A stretch of 64,000 nt of DNA from Clostridia bacterium (lineage in GTDB: Bacteria; Bacillota; Clostridia; Christensenellales; UBA1242). A program made the translations under genes and the position numbers. Below the pieces are notes generated by a model, which made no database searches, was not told the DNA's origin, and saw only the letters and a program-made list of their open reading frames with translations. The stretch spans positions 1-64,000 of the forward strand of contig JAEEMI010000010.1 of the NCBI GenBank assembly GCA_016283155.1, in the 5' to 3' direction. This document shows positions 49,809 to 59,221 of the stretch, one piece after another (the stretch's first letter is position 1; every line of letters begins with the position of its first letter).

Positions 49809-51092
49809 ATGCTAGATATTAACTTAATTCGTAGTAATCCCCAATGGGTACAAGAACAATTGGCAAAACGTGGTTGTCAGGCAGATTTTACGACGGTAAT
49901 TGAACTAGATAATACACGTCGTAACTTAATTCAAAAGAATGAAGCCCGTCGTCAAAAACGTAATGAAAACAGTGCCATTATCGCAAAGCTAAAAAAAGAA
50001 GGCAAAGATGCCACTAAACAAATTGCCGAAATGAAGGCAATTGGTGATAAAATTGCCAACGGCGATGCTGAATTGGCTAAATTAGAACAAAAGATTTTTG
50101 ATGCTTTGGCACCTTTGCCAAACATTCCATTACCGGAGGTTGTGGCAGGTGGTAAAGAAAACAACCGTGTCATTGCAACTTTTGGTAAAAAACCTGAATT
50201 AAATTTCAAATGGCAAGACCACGTCACGTTGGCAACTAATCTAGGTTTAATTGATTACGAACGTGGCGCAAAATTAAGTGGCGCCAAAACTTGGGTTTAC
50301 ACAGGAGCTGGTGCTTTGTTAGAGTGGGCATTGTTAAATTATTTTGTTGATTTCCATATTGCCAATGGTTACAAATTTATTTTGCCACCACATTTATTAA
50401 ATTATCAAAGCGGTTATGCCGCCGGACAATTTCCTAAATTTATTAATGATGTTTTTGTCACTGATTTCGATAAAGACCCCAAAAAGAGTAAATTTATGTT
50501 ACCAACGGCAGAAACTGCATTATTAAATTTACACCGTGACGAAATTATTGATAGTAAGCAATTACCAATTCGTTATTTCAGTTATACACCCTGCTACCGT
50601 AAAGAAGCTGGTTCTTACCGAACTGATGAACGCGGAATGATTCGCGGTTATCAATTTAATAAAGTTGAAATGTTCGCTTATTGTTACGCAGAACAAAGTG
50701 CACAGTTGTTTGAAGAACTAGTGCGTAACGGTCAAAAATTATTGGAAGGTTTAGGTTTACATTTCCAAACTACGGCTTTGGCAGCTGGTGATTGTTCGGC
50801 AAGTATGGCAAAAACCTACGATTTAGAAGTTTACCTTCCTTCAATAAAAGGTTACAAAGAAGTTTCATCCGTTTCTAACGCTACCGATTACCAAGCACGT
50901 CGTGCGAACATTCGTACGAAAGACGCAGACGGCAAAACCGTTTTAGTTCATACTTTAAACGGATCGGGTTTAGCTACTTCGCGTGTTTTACCCGCTATTT
51001 TGGAACAATACCAAAATCCAGACGGCAGTGTTAATATTCCTGTCGCATTACACAAATATATGCACGGTATCACCGTACTAAAAAAGAAATAA
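49809..51092 (+). CDS. serS: Seryl-tRNA synthetase
   Basis: MLDINLIRSNPQWVQEQLAKRG; SYTPCYRKEAGSYRTDERGMIRGYQFNKVEMF. Confidence 0.94.
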   Translation: MLDINLIRSNPQWVQEQLAKRGCQADFTTVIELDNTRRNLIQKNEARRQKRNENSAIIAKLKKEGKDATKQIAEMKAIGDKIANGDAELAKLEQKIFDALAPLPNIPLPEVVAGGKENNRVIATFGKKPELNFKWQDHVTLATNLGLIDYERGAKLSGAKTWVYTGAGALLEWALLNYFVDFHIANGYKFILPPHLLNYQSGYAAGQFPKFINDVFVTDFDKDPKKSKFMLPTAETALLNLHRDEIIDSKQLPIRYFSYTPCYRKEAGSYRTDERGMIRGYQFNKVEMFAYCYAEQSAQLFEELVRNGQKLLEGLGLHFQTTALAAGDCSASMAKTYDLEVYLPSIKGYKEVSSVSNATDYQARRANIRTKDADGKTVLVHTLNGSGLATSRVLPAILEQYQNPDGSVNIPVALHKYMHGITVLKKK

Positions 51093-51101
51093 GGAGCAAC
51101 T

Positions 51102-52502
51102 ATGACAACGAAAACAACAACTAACGATGCAGTTACCATTGATAACATTATTACATTATGCAAAAGCCGTGGCTTTGTCTTCCCTGGCTCGGATATTTAT
51201 GACGGTTTAGCTAATACTTGGGATTACGGTCCGTTAGGTGTGGAATTAAAAAATCACATTAAAAAATTATGGTGGCGCGAATTTGTGACTGCTAACGAAA
51301 ACAGTGTCGGCTTAGATGGCGGTATCTTAATGAACCGTAACGTTTGGGTAGCTAGTGGCCACGTTAGCGGTTTCTCTGATCCATTAATGGATTGTAAAGA
51401 ATGTCAAACCCGTACCCGTGCGGATAAATTAATTGAAAATAATGATGCCAACATCAATGCTGATGGTTGGACAAATCAAGCCTTAGAAGATTACATTAAC
51501 CAACATCATTTAGTTTGCCCAAATTGCGGTAAATTTAATTGGACACCAATTCGCCAATTTAACTTAATGTTTGAAACACACCGTGGTGTCACGAAAGATA
51601 ACGCGGACCAAATTTTCTTACGTCCAGAAACCGCACAAAGTGAATATATCAACTTTCAAAATGTACAACGTAGTATGCGTTTGAAAGTTCCTTTTGGTAT
51701 TGGTCAAATTGGTAAAGCCTTCCGTAACGAAATTACCCCGGGTAACTTTATTTTCCGTACGGTTGAATTTGAACAAATGGAACACCAATTTTTCTGCCAC
51801 GCAAACGATTCAATGGCTTGGTATGAAAAATACAAACAAAAAATTTGGCATTTTATTACTAAAGTTTTGGGTGTACGTGAAGAAAACCTTCGTTTTCACG
51901 ACCACGAAAAACTTGTTTTCTATGCAAAAGCAGCTTGCGATATGGAATATCATTTTCCATTTGGTTGGGGCGAATTAAATGGTACTCACCATCGCGGAGT
52001 CCACGATTTAACTAATCACCAAAATTTATCAAAAAAATCAATGGAATACCTTGACCCAATTACCAACGAAAAATATATTCCAACCGTGATTGAAAGTTCA
52101 CAAGGTGTGGAACGACTTTTCTTGGCAATTTTGTGCGATGCTTACCGCACGGAAACTTTGGCAGACGGCGACACACGTGTAGTTTTGAAATTAAATCCAA
52201 ATTTAGCACCTTATCAAATTTGCGTGTTACCGTTACAAAAGAAAGGTTTAACCGAAACTGCAACTAAATTATACCGTGAATTACAACAAAACTTTAATGT
52301 AACTTATGATGATGCGGGTTCAATCGGTAAACGCTATCGTCGCCAAGATGAAATCGGTACCCCACTTTGCATCACTGTTGATTATGATACTTTGGAAGAC
52401 CAAAGCGTAACGATTCGTGACCGCGATACTATGGAACAAGTCCGTGTTAAATTAACCGACTTAAATGCTAAAATTAACGAACTTTTAACAAAAAGTTTCT
52501 GA
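51102..52502 (+). CDS. glyS: Glycyl-tRNA synthetase (single-chain type)
   Basis: CKSRGFVFPGSDIYDGLANTWDYGPLGVELKNHIK; RPETAQSEYINF; EFEQMEHQFF. Confidence 0.96.
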   Translation: MTTKTTTNDAVTIDNIITLCKSRGFVFPGSDIYDGLANTWDYGPLGVELKNHIKKLWWREFVTANENSVGLDGGILMNRNVWVASGHVSGFSDPLMDCKECQTRTRADKLIENNDANINADGWTNQALEDYINQHHLVCPNCGKFNWTPIRQFNLMFETHRGVTKDNADQIFLRPETAQSEYINFQNVQRSMRLKVPFGIGQIGKAFRNEITPGNFIFRTVEFEQMEHQFFCHANDSMAWYEKYKQKIWHFITKVLGVREENLRFHDHEKLVFYAKAACDMEYHFPFGWGELNGTHHRGVHDLTNHQNLSKKSMEYLDPITNEKYIPTVIESSQGVERLFLAILCDAYRTETLADGDTRVVLKLNPNLAPYQICVLPLQKKGLTETATKLYRELQQNFNVTYDDAGSIGKRYRRQDEIGTPLCITVDYDTLEDQSVTIRDRDTMEQVRVKLTDLNAKINELLTKSF

Positions 52503-52603
52503 CATACTTACACCCTATAATAAAACGAAAAATATTTTATTAAAATATTGTGTGTGAGTTGAGAGTTATTTGACGATAAAACACAACTGCGTTAAAATGA
52601 TTT

Positions 52604-53158
52604 ATGGAAAAACAAACAAATAACCGCATTGTTGTGATTGAAGGTCCTAGTGGTGCGGGAAAAGATACCATTATTAAAACTTTGATGAAACGTTATCCAG
52701 AACGTTTTGGTAAGTTAGTGTCGGTAGCTACCCGTGCGATGCGTCCAAACGAAAGTGAAGGTAACCCTTATCATTTTGTAAGTAACGAAGAATTTGACCG
52801 AATGGTTGAATCTGGTGATATTTTTGAACACACCGTGCGCCACGGCGAAAAACGTGGAATGAGTGAACGTTATATTTTAGAATTGTTTGATGCTAATAAA
52901 ATTCCGTTAAAAGATTGCGATATTATTGGTGTAAGGGCACTTAAATCGCGTTTTCAAAATGTTACGACAATTTTTATTACAGCGGATAAAAAAGAAATTG
53001 AACGTCGTTTAATTGGCCGTGGCGATAAACCAGAAGACATTGCCCGCCGTTTAACCGATTATGATAAGTGTATTTTGGATGCGAAGTACTATGATTACGT
53101 GATTAACAACGATGACCTAGAGAAAACGATTGACAAAATTATCCAAATTATTTCATAA
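52604..53158 (+). CDS. Guanylate kinase-like nucleotide kinase, divergent
   Basis: VIEGPSGAGKDTI P-loop; RAMRPNESEGNPYHFVSNEEF. Confidence 0.75.
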   Translation: MEKQTNNRIVVIEGPSGAGKDTIIKTLMKRYPERFGKLVSVATRAMRPNESEGNPYHFVSNEEFDRMVESGDIFEHTVRHGEKRGMSERYILELFDANKIPLKDCDIIGVRALKSRFQNVTTIFITADKKEIERRLIGRGDKPEDIARRLTDYDKCILDAKYYDYVINNDDLEKTIDKIIQIIS

Positions 53159-53166
53159 TAATTTTT

Positions 53167-54189
53167 ATGGAAAGCACACATAAAAAGGAAATCAAAATCA
53201 TTTGCACGATTGGTCCAGCAAGTGATAACAAAAAAACCTTGAAAGGTTTAATTGATGCCGGTATGTCAATTGCTCGTTGCAATTTTAGTCACGGCACCCA
53301 CGAAGAACACGGAAACAAATTTAAATTGGTTCGTGAATTAAATAAGGAATATGGCTACAATGTAAAAATTGCCTTGGATACCAAAGGACCAGATATTCGC
53401 TTAGGTGATTTCGAAAAAGGCTCAATTATCGTTAAAGAAGGTGATTTGTTCTCACTTTTCTGTGAAGATCATATGGGCGATCAAAAAGGTATTTCTGTAA
53501 CCTACAGAAACTTGTACCAAGATTTGAAAGCTGGTGACCCTGTTTCATTCTGTAGTGGTTTGGTTCTTGGTAAAGTTAAAGAAATTAAAGGTAAAGAAAT
53601 TGTTGTTGAAATCGAAGTTGGTGGTAAATTGGCTAACCATAAATGCGTCAACTTCCCTGGCGTAAATGTTAAATTACCATTCTTAAGTCCAGCCGATATT
53701 GAAGACTTGAAATACGGTGTTGAACAAAAAGTTGACTTAATTATGGCTTCATTCTTGAACAAGGTTGAAGACTTACGCGAATTGCGTAAAATTGTTGGTA
53801 ACATTCCTGTTATTGCCAAAATTGAAAGCGCTGAAGGCGTAAAAAATATGAAAGCCATTATTAAAGAAGCTGATGGTGTTATGGTTGCTCGTGGTGGTTT
53901 GGGTGATAACAACCCATTGGAAATTTTACCAACTATTCAAAAAGAAATGATTCGTATTGCTAACAAAGAAAAGAAATTTGTCATTGTTGCAACTGAAATG
54001 ATGTTGAATATGTGCGAAAAACCACGTCCAAGTCGTGCAGAAGTTTCAGATGTTTACAACGCAGTTATGGACGGCGCTGATGCAGTTATGACTTCGGAAG
54101 AAACTGCAATGGGTAACTACCCTGTTGAAACGATTAAATATATGCGCAAAATTACCAACGAAGCATGGCGCAACAAATACGGTAAATAA
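53167..54189 (+). CDS. Pyruvate kinase-like protein lacking the C-terminal domain (340 aa)
   Basis: ICTIGPAS, CNFSHGTHEEH, LDTKGPDIRLG, KPRPSRAEVSDVYNAVMDGADAVMTSEETA; stops after the barrel. Confidence 0.85.
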   Translation: MESTHKKEIKIICTIGPASDNKKTLKGLIDAGMSIARCNFSHGTHEEHGNKFKLVRELNKEYGYNVKIALDTKGPDIRLGDFEKGSIIVKEGDLFSLFCEDHMGDQKGISVTYRNLYQDLKAGDPVSFCSGLVLGKVKEIKGKEIVVEIEVGGKLANHKCVNFPGVNVKLPFLSPADIEDLKYGVEQKVDLIMASFLNKVEDLRELRKIVGNIPVIAKIESAEGVKNMKAIIKEADGVMVARGGLGDNNPLEILPTIQKEMIRIANKEKKFVIVATEMMLNMCEKPRPSRAEVSDVYNAVMDGADAVMTSEETAMGNYPVETIKYMRKITNEAWRNKYGK

Positions 54190-54210
54190 TCGTTATTAAA
54201 CTAGGCAATA

Positions 54211-54244
54211 AAAAACACTCTTCAAATTGAGGAGTGTTTTTTTT
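54211..54244 (+). terminator. Rho-independent terminator
   Basis: aaaaacactc ttcaaattga ggagtgtttttttt. Confidence 0.8.
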
Positions 54245-54252
54245 AATTAGGC

Positions 54253-54816
54253 TTAATTTTTTTCCAAGTCTGGTTCATAGATTAAATCAAGGTTGTTTTC
54301 AATACTATTTAAAATCACGGAGTTCGGAAGATGATATTTCAATAAGCGATGAACCAATTCACACTTTAAAATATTATCACTACGGAGCCACGGTTTTTGT
54401 CTACTTTCATTGATAATATCACGAATGGAGCAACGAACAATGTCATTACCAAAGCGGTTACGTTCATAATCATATTCTGGATCATTTTTTACAAACGAAG
54501 TAATGTTTTCGTCTTTGACTTTATTTTTATTGTGTTGATATGCAGCATTATTGGTTAAAAAGGCTTTAATAAAATTAATCATCCAAATATCATTAGCCAA
54601 ATGGAACGGAATGTTTTTAGTTTCAAACGCATTATGGCCGTTAGAATATTTAACCATCTTAGTAACATCGAGAATACTCGTTACTTTGCTTTCATCTGGA
54701 AAAATTTCCGGTAAATAACTACGTAAAAGTTCGTGATCTTGAATTTCACGTAAGATTTTCTTATTTAAATGATTAGTTTTAAAGTTTTCAATTAATGTCT
54801 TTAATTTTTCCATCAT
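54253..54816 (-). CDS. Hypothetical protein (187 aa)
   Basis: ORF, GGGAG upstream. Confidence 0.55.
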   Translation of the reverse strand: MMEKLKTLIENFKTNHLNKKILREIQDHELLRSYLPEIFPDESKVTSILDVTKMVKYSNGHNAFETKNIPFHLANDIWMINFIKAFLTNNAAYQHNKNKVKDENITSFVKNDPEYDYERNRFGNDIVRCSIRDIINESRQKPWLRSDNILKCELVHRLLKYHLPNSVILNSIENNLDLIYEPDLEKN

Positions 54817-54886
54817 CTACTCCCTATTGCAATAACAACAATAGTTTTCATTATACGCTTTTCAATTTTTAGTGCAAGTGAATAAT

Positions 54887-55861
54887 TTACATTATTTTGT
54901 CATCGTCAGTTTTAATGTTGCCTGTTGTCAAAATTTTAAATTTTTGGTCCCAAGCACTAACTTTTTGATTCAATTCGGCTTCTTCTTGAGGATTTAATTG
55001 TGGATAAGAACTGGTATTACCGGCAACTTTAATCACACTTGATAAAATTTTGTAATGTTGAAATTTACGTTGTTTAATCCAATCTTTTTGGTTGTTTTTA
55101 CGGTCAATATTGGCTTGAATCCAAGTTTTTTGGTCAGTAATTTTACCATTAAAATCATAGGTGTTAAGGTAGGCTTCTTGCATTTTTTTATCTTGCCACC
55201 ATTTCGCGTTTTTTTCAAAACCAATTGCAATATCTTGATCATCAAGATGATAAATTGAACTTAATTTTTTGTAACCATATTGGTAGAAATAACGATCAGC
55301 ATTGCGACGTTGTTCTTTGGTTAATTTAGGTTCGTCATTTTCTAACATCAAGTCAATTTCAACACCAACCATATCGTATTTAATACGATTGAGTTCTTTT
55401 CTAACCATTGCATCACCTTCAACAAATAAACGAATAGTATTTAAATTAATTTTAGGTTGTTTAAATTTATAAACTGGCTCATCAGTGATGTTTTCGTCAG
55501 TTTTAACGCCACACACCTGGTATTGAGCATTAACAAGTTCGTTAATTTCAGCAATGTGTGCTTCGTTTTCTTTAATAGTTTGATTAGTTGTAGTAATAAC
55601 TTGTAAAAGATAGCGAGCAAGCCAACGTTTATCGTTAATGTGTAATAATAAATTATCTTTACTATAATCATTATTGGATTGTGGATTTTCTTTCTCAACG
55701 CCGGTCATTAAAGCTTTGATTTCATCAAAATCTAATGAAAAAGCTTCTGGAACAAATTGGCGTAAATAATTGCAGGCAGCTTTAAATTTTTTTGCATCGA
55801 ATTCCGTATTTTTCTTGTGATTTTTATTAATTGTATTTTGTAATTTACTTAATTTCTTCAT
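54887..55861 (-). CDS. Hypothetical protein (324 aa)
   Basis: ORF; TATATC 7 nt before ATG. Confidence 0.6.
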   Translation of the reverse strand: MKKLSKLQNTINKNHKKNTEFDAKKFKAACNYLRQFVPEAFSLDFDEIKALMTGVEKENPQSNNDYSKDNLLLHINDKRWLARYLLQVITTTNQTIKENEAHIAEINELVNAQYQVCGVKTDENITDEPVYKFKQPKINLNTIRLFVEGDAMVRKELNRIKYDMVGVEIDLMLENDEPKLTKEQRRNADRYFYQYGYKKLSSIYHLDDQDIAIGFEKNAKWWQDKKMQEAYLNTYDFNGKITDQKTWIQANIDRKNNQKDWIKQRKFQHYKILSSVIKVAGNTSSYPQLNPQEEAELNQKVSAWDQKFKILTTGNIKTDDDKIM

Positions 55862-55954
55862 AGCAATTGATATAACACACTACACTTTTGAATGTCAATA
55901 TGTAATATAAAATTTATATGCGTTTTAGCAAATTTTTGTGAAAAATTTAGTTTT

Positions 55955-56039
55955 TGGTGCGGCCGAGAGGGTTTGAACCTCCACATCTCGCGATACAGGA
56001 TCCTTAGTCCTGTGCGTCTGCCAATTCCGCCACGGCCGC
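55955..56039 (-). tRNA. tRNA-Leu (anticodon AAG), CCA encoded
   Basis: Acceptor GCGGCCG/CGGCCGC, anticodon arm CAGGA-CTAAGGA-TCCTG, long variable arm. Confidence 0.93.
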
Positions 56040-56102
56040 GGAAAGTATCAAATTGTAACGCGGTTTACGGGAAATGTAAAGCAGGCATCACTTAAACAAA
56101 AA

Positions 56103-56125
56103 AGTCGGCTTAATTAACCGACTTG
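56103..56125 (-). terminator. Terminator hairpin overlapping the 3' end of the D,D-carboxypeptidase gene
   Basis: aagtcgg cttaattaa ccgactt, followed by T-run on minus strand. Confidence 0.65.
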
Positions 56126-57345
56126 TGTACAACTTTGCGTAAGGTTTGCCAGTAGTTGGCCTGGGAAACAGATTTCCCCGCCCGTACGTAAATTTCGGCA
56201 ATAACTTTGCCATTATCGGTAACTAAAATTTTACCTAAATTGGTTTTTGTATCAAATGGTGCTCTTACCGTGTCGGGAATCTCTGTGGCTACGGCTAAAT
56301 TTGATGCGCCGTTTTTCATTGTTAAATGGTAATAGTTATCGGCGGGATAAAGGTCGATAGTTTCGGCAACAGCATTTTGTAAAGTTACTGTTTTAATGGG
56401 TACCGTACTGTCAACTAATAATTGATTTTCAAAATTTTGGCAAGCATAGTCAAGTAAAGCACTACTCTCGTTGAAACGAGTTTGACTGTTGGCAGCACCA
56501 ATGATAACGGCAATCGGTTGCAAATCACCACGTTTAGCAGCTACCGTAATGCAATGTCCAGCTTCGTTTGTAAATCCAGTTTTACCACCTAAACAACCTT
56601 GATAACGACGAATTAATTTATTTGTATTAGTTAAACCAGTAACTCGTCCACTAGGGTGCGTTAAATCATACATCCAAACTTGATTAAAGTCGCCGTAATG
56701 TGGTGATTGCATAATTGCTTGGTACATTGTTGCCATATCGCGGGCGCACGAATATGCACCAGTGGCTGGTAACCCAGTACAATTGACAAAGTTGGTATTT
56801 TTGCAACCCAAATTTTGGGCAAAATCATTCATTAAGGTGACAAAACTTTCAACTGAACCTGCGAGATGTTCTGCCAGAGCAACACAACTATCGTTAGCAG
56901 AAGCAACGACAATGGTTTGGATTAAATCGTGAACAGTATATTCGCTACCCGCATCCAAAAATGCTTGACTGCCACCCATTGAGGCTGCGCGTTCGCTAAC
57001 CATTACTAAGTCGTCCATTTTAATTTGGTTATTGGCCAGTGCCTGATATATTACGCCCAGAGTCGCAACTTTGGTCATTGAGGCAATCGGTAAGTGTTGG
57101 TCAGAATTTTGGGCAAATAAAATTTCGCCACTATTTGCTTCAAGTAAAAAAGCCGCTTTGGCGGTAATTGTGGGTGCATTAGGATATTTAGTGTTTGTTT
57201 CTGCCACAGTGTTTTGTGTGATTGTCGGAGTATCAGATGCATTAATGATTAGTTGATTTTTATTTGTTGTAATGTTGGCAAGTCCACCAAGACCACATAC
57301 TGTGGCGGCAGTTAATGCAGCAATGAAGATACGCTTTGTTTTCAT
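56110..57345 (-). CDS. D-alanyl-D-alanine carboxypeptidase (PBP5/6-like, S11)
   Basis: PIASMTKVATLGVIY (SxxK), ASANDSCVALAEH (SxN), LGGKTGFTNEAGHC (KTG). Confidence 0.93.
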   Translation of the reverse strand: MKTKRIFIAALTAATVCGLGGLANITTNKNQLIINASDTPTITQNTVAETNTKYPNAPTITAKAAFLLEANSGEILFAQNSDQHLPIASMTKVATLGVIYQALANNQIKMDDLVMVSERAASMGGSQAFLDAGSEYTVHDLIQTIVVASANDSCVALAEHLAGSVESFVTLMNDFAQNLGCKNTNFVNCTGLPATGAYSCARDMATMYQAIMQSPHYGDFNQVWMYDLTHPSGRVTGLTNTNKLIRRYQGCLGGKTGFTNEAGHCITVAAKRGDLQPIAVIIGAANSQTRFNESSALLDYACQNFENQLLVDSTVPIKTVTLQNAVAETIDLYPADNYYHLTMKNGASNLAVATEIPDTVRAPFDTKTNLGKILVTDNGKVIAEIYVRAGKSVSQANYWQTLRKVVHKSVN

Positions 57346-57349
57346 ACTG

Positions 57350-58006
57350 TTAGATTGTGAAAACTGAACGTGGTTTATACACAATTTTACCTAAAACCGT
57401 CCAAAAGACTAAATATTCAAAAATTCCTAAGCAAATTGCGATACCGATAATGATAAGCGCACCGCGCAACACATTACCCCAATTTTGGATTTGTGGACAG
57501 TTTTGACTGCCTCCACTGTTACGAAAATTTGCACCACATTGTAAAGCCCACAACAGACCGGCTAATAGAATGGCAGTAACTAATAATAACCAGATAATAT
57601 AAAATACTAATAACAAAATGGCGGTAACATTATAATAGAAGAAAGTCCACCAAACGGCGACAGCTAACCAATAACCGTGTATTAGGACTACGGGGTAAAC
57701 GATTAAAGCGGTAAAACGTGCAATTGAGGCTAAAATTAAAACCAAGGTAATTGGTAAAATTAAAGATAACACGCGTTGCCAAATAAAATTGCCAATACTA
57801 CTATTGGTTGCGGTTGCGTTTAAAAGATTACCATCAATCAAATGATAATTAATGTCACCAACACCGACTTTACCCAGATAAATTGTCACAATTCCGAAAA
57901 CCAGTCCGGCGATTAACCAAACCAGTAACCAAATAAAAGTTGCTTTGTATTTTTGCCATTGCACCTGCAAAAAATCCAAAAGTCGATACCACCAAAGGAC
58001 TTGCAT
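57350..58006 (-). CDS. Multi-pass membrane protein, unknown function
   Basis: ORF with several hydrophobic helices; TATAAA 6 nt before ATG. Confidence 0.6.
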   Translation of the reverse strand: MQVLWWYRLLDFLQVQWQKYKATFIWLLVWLIAGLVFGIVTIYLGKVGVGDINYHLIDGNLLNATATNSSIGNFIWQRVLSLILPITLVLILASIARFTALIVYPVVLIHGYWLAVAVWWTFFYYNVTAILLLVFYIIWLLLVTAILLAGLLWALQCGANFRNSGGSQNCPQIQNWGNVLRGALIIIGIAICLGIFEYLVFWTVLGKIVYKPRSVFTI

Positions 58007-58044
58007 AAATAATTTATATGTTTTCGGGACAAGATAATTGCGGT

Positions 58045-59172
58045 ATGAAACAGATGAAAAATTGGCGTTTTTGGCGTGGTGCCTTATTTACAGTGATTGC
58101 TTTCAGTGTTTATGTAATGTTGGTTGTACCTTTTGTACGAGGTATTACGACACCAGATCGAATGGTTTTGACTCCCAGTGAATATGCGGCACGTGCCGAT
58201 ACTGATCCTGCGACGGTAACCGGAAATGATACTGATGCCCCCAAATATATCACAGTGAAATTATTAGGTTTAATCCCGATTAAAAAGGTTTTGGTAGATA
58301 TTTTACCGTTTGACACAATCTTAGTGGGAGGAATGCCAATTGGTATTTGTGGAGAAATTGATGGTGTTTTAGTGACGGCAGATACTACTGACCGTGAATT
58401 GCAAAAAGGTGACGTGATTAAAACTGTTAATGGTGTTACCGTACATAGTTGTGCCGATTTTACGACTGCTGTGACAAATCAAAATAAAGTTACCGTTACT
58501 TTGGTACGCAATGGAACAACTTTAAAGCGTAATATCAATTTAGACAAAGAAATTTGTTTACGTGATACAACCAATGGTGTTGGAATGTTAACATTGATAA
58601 ATCCGGAAAATCATCAATTTTCGGCACTGGGACATCAGATGGCGGATTTTGAAACAGGAACTGCTGTTGATTTACGTGGTGGCGAAATTCATACCGTTAA
58701 TACTTATGGTATTGTTAAAACTAACGGTAAACAAACTGGTGTGCTTCAAAGTTCAATCGAGCCAAATTCGGTTAGTCAAGGTAGTATTATTCAGGGGACT
58801 AATTTTGGGGTTACTGGTTGTTTAACGCCGGACAGTACTATTTTGGCGGCGGCCGATACCACAATGCCCGTAGCCACCCGTTATTATGTTCATCCGGGCA
58901 AAGCAACGCTTCGCACTTCGTTAGACGGAACCACCATTGAAGAATTTGATTGTGAAATTTTAAAGACACGTTACCAAAAACGCCGTCGTAATAAATCAAT
59001 GGTCATTCGGATTACTGATCCGCGTTTGCTGGCAGCCACCGGCGGTATTGTGCACGGAATGAGCGGCAGTCCTATTATCCAAGACGGACACTTGGTTGGT
59101 GCGTTGACCCACGCCCTCACCTATGATCCCGCGAAAGGTTATGCGCTGTATATTGATTTTATCGCTAATTAA
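58045..59172 (+). CDS. SpoIVB-like S55 peptidase with PDZ domain
   Basis: LGLIPIKKVLVDILP…VGGMPIGI; SALGHQM; ITDPRLLAATGGIVHGMSGSPIIQDGHLVGALTHAL. Confidence 0.9.
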   Translation: MKQMKNWRFWRGALFTVIAFSVYVMLVVPFVRGITTPDRMVLTPSEYAARADTDPATVTGNDTDAPKYITVKLLGLIPIKKVLVDILPFDTILVGGMPIGICGEIDGVLVTADTTDRELQKGDVIKTVNGVTVHSCADFTTAVTNQNKVTVTLVRNGTTLKRNINLDKEICLRDTTNGVGMLTLINPENHQFSALGHQMADFETGTAVDLRGGEIHTVNTYGIVKTNGKQTGVLQSSIEPNSVSQGSIIQGTNFGVTGCLTPDSTILAAADTTMPVATRYYVHPGKATLRTSLDGTTIEEFDCEILKTRYQKRRRNKSMVIRITDPRLLAATGGIVHGMSGSPIIQDGHLVGALTHALTYDPAKGYALYIDFIAN

Positions 59173-59198
59173 AAAAGACCGCCACGGTGGCAGTCTTA
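59173..59198. terminator. Terminator hairpin between convergent genes
   Basis: aagaccgcca cgg tggcagtctt. Confidence 0.6.
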
Positions 59199-59221
59199 AT
59201 TATGCGAAAAATACGCAAAAA

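Noticed and set aside
55892-56095. + strand ORF …CGREGLNLHISRYRILSPVRLPIPPRPRK…
   Set aside because: Antisense translation of tRNA-Leu(AAG); spurious
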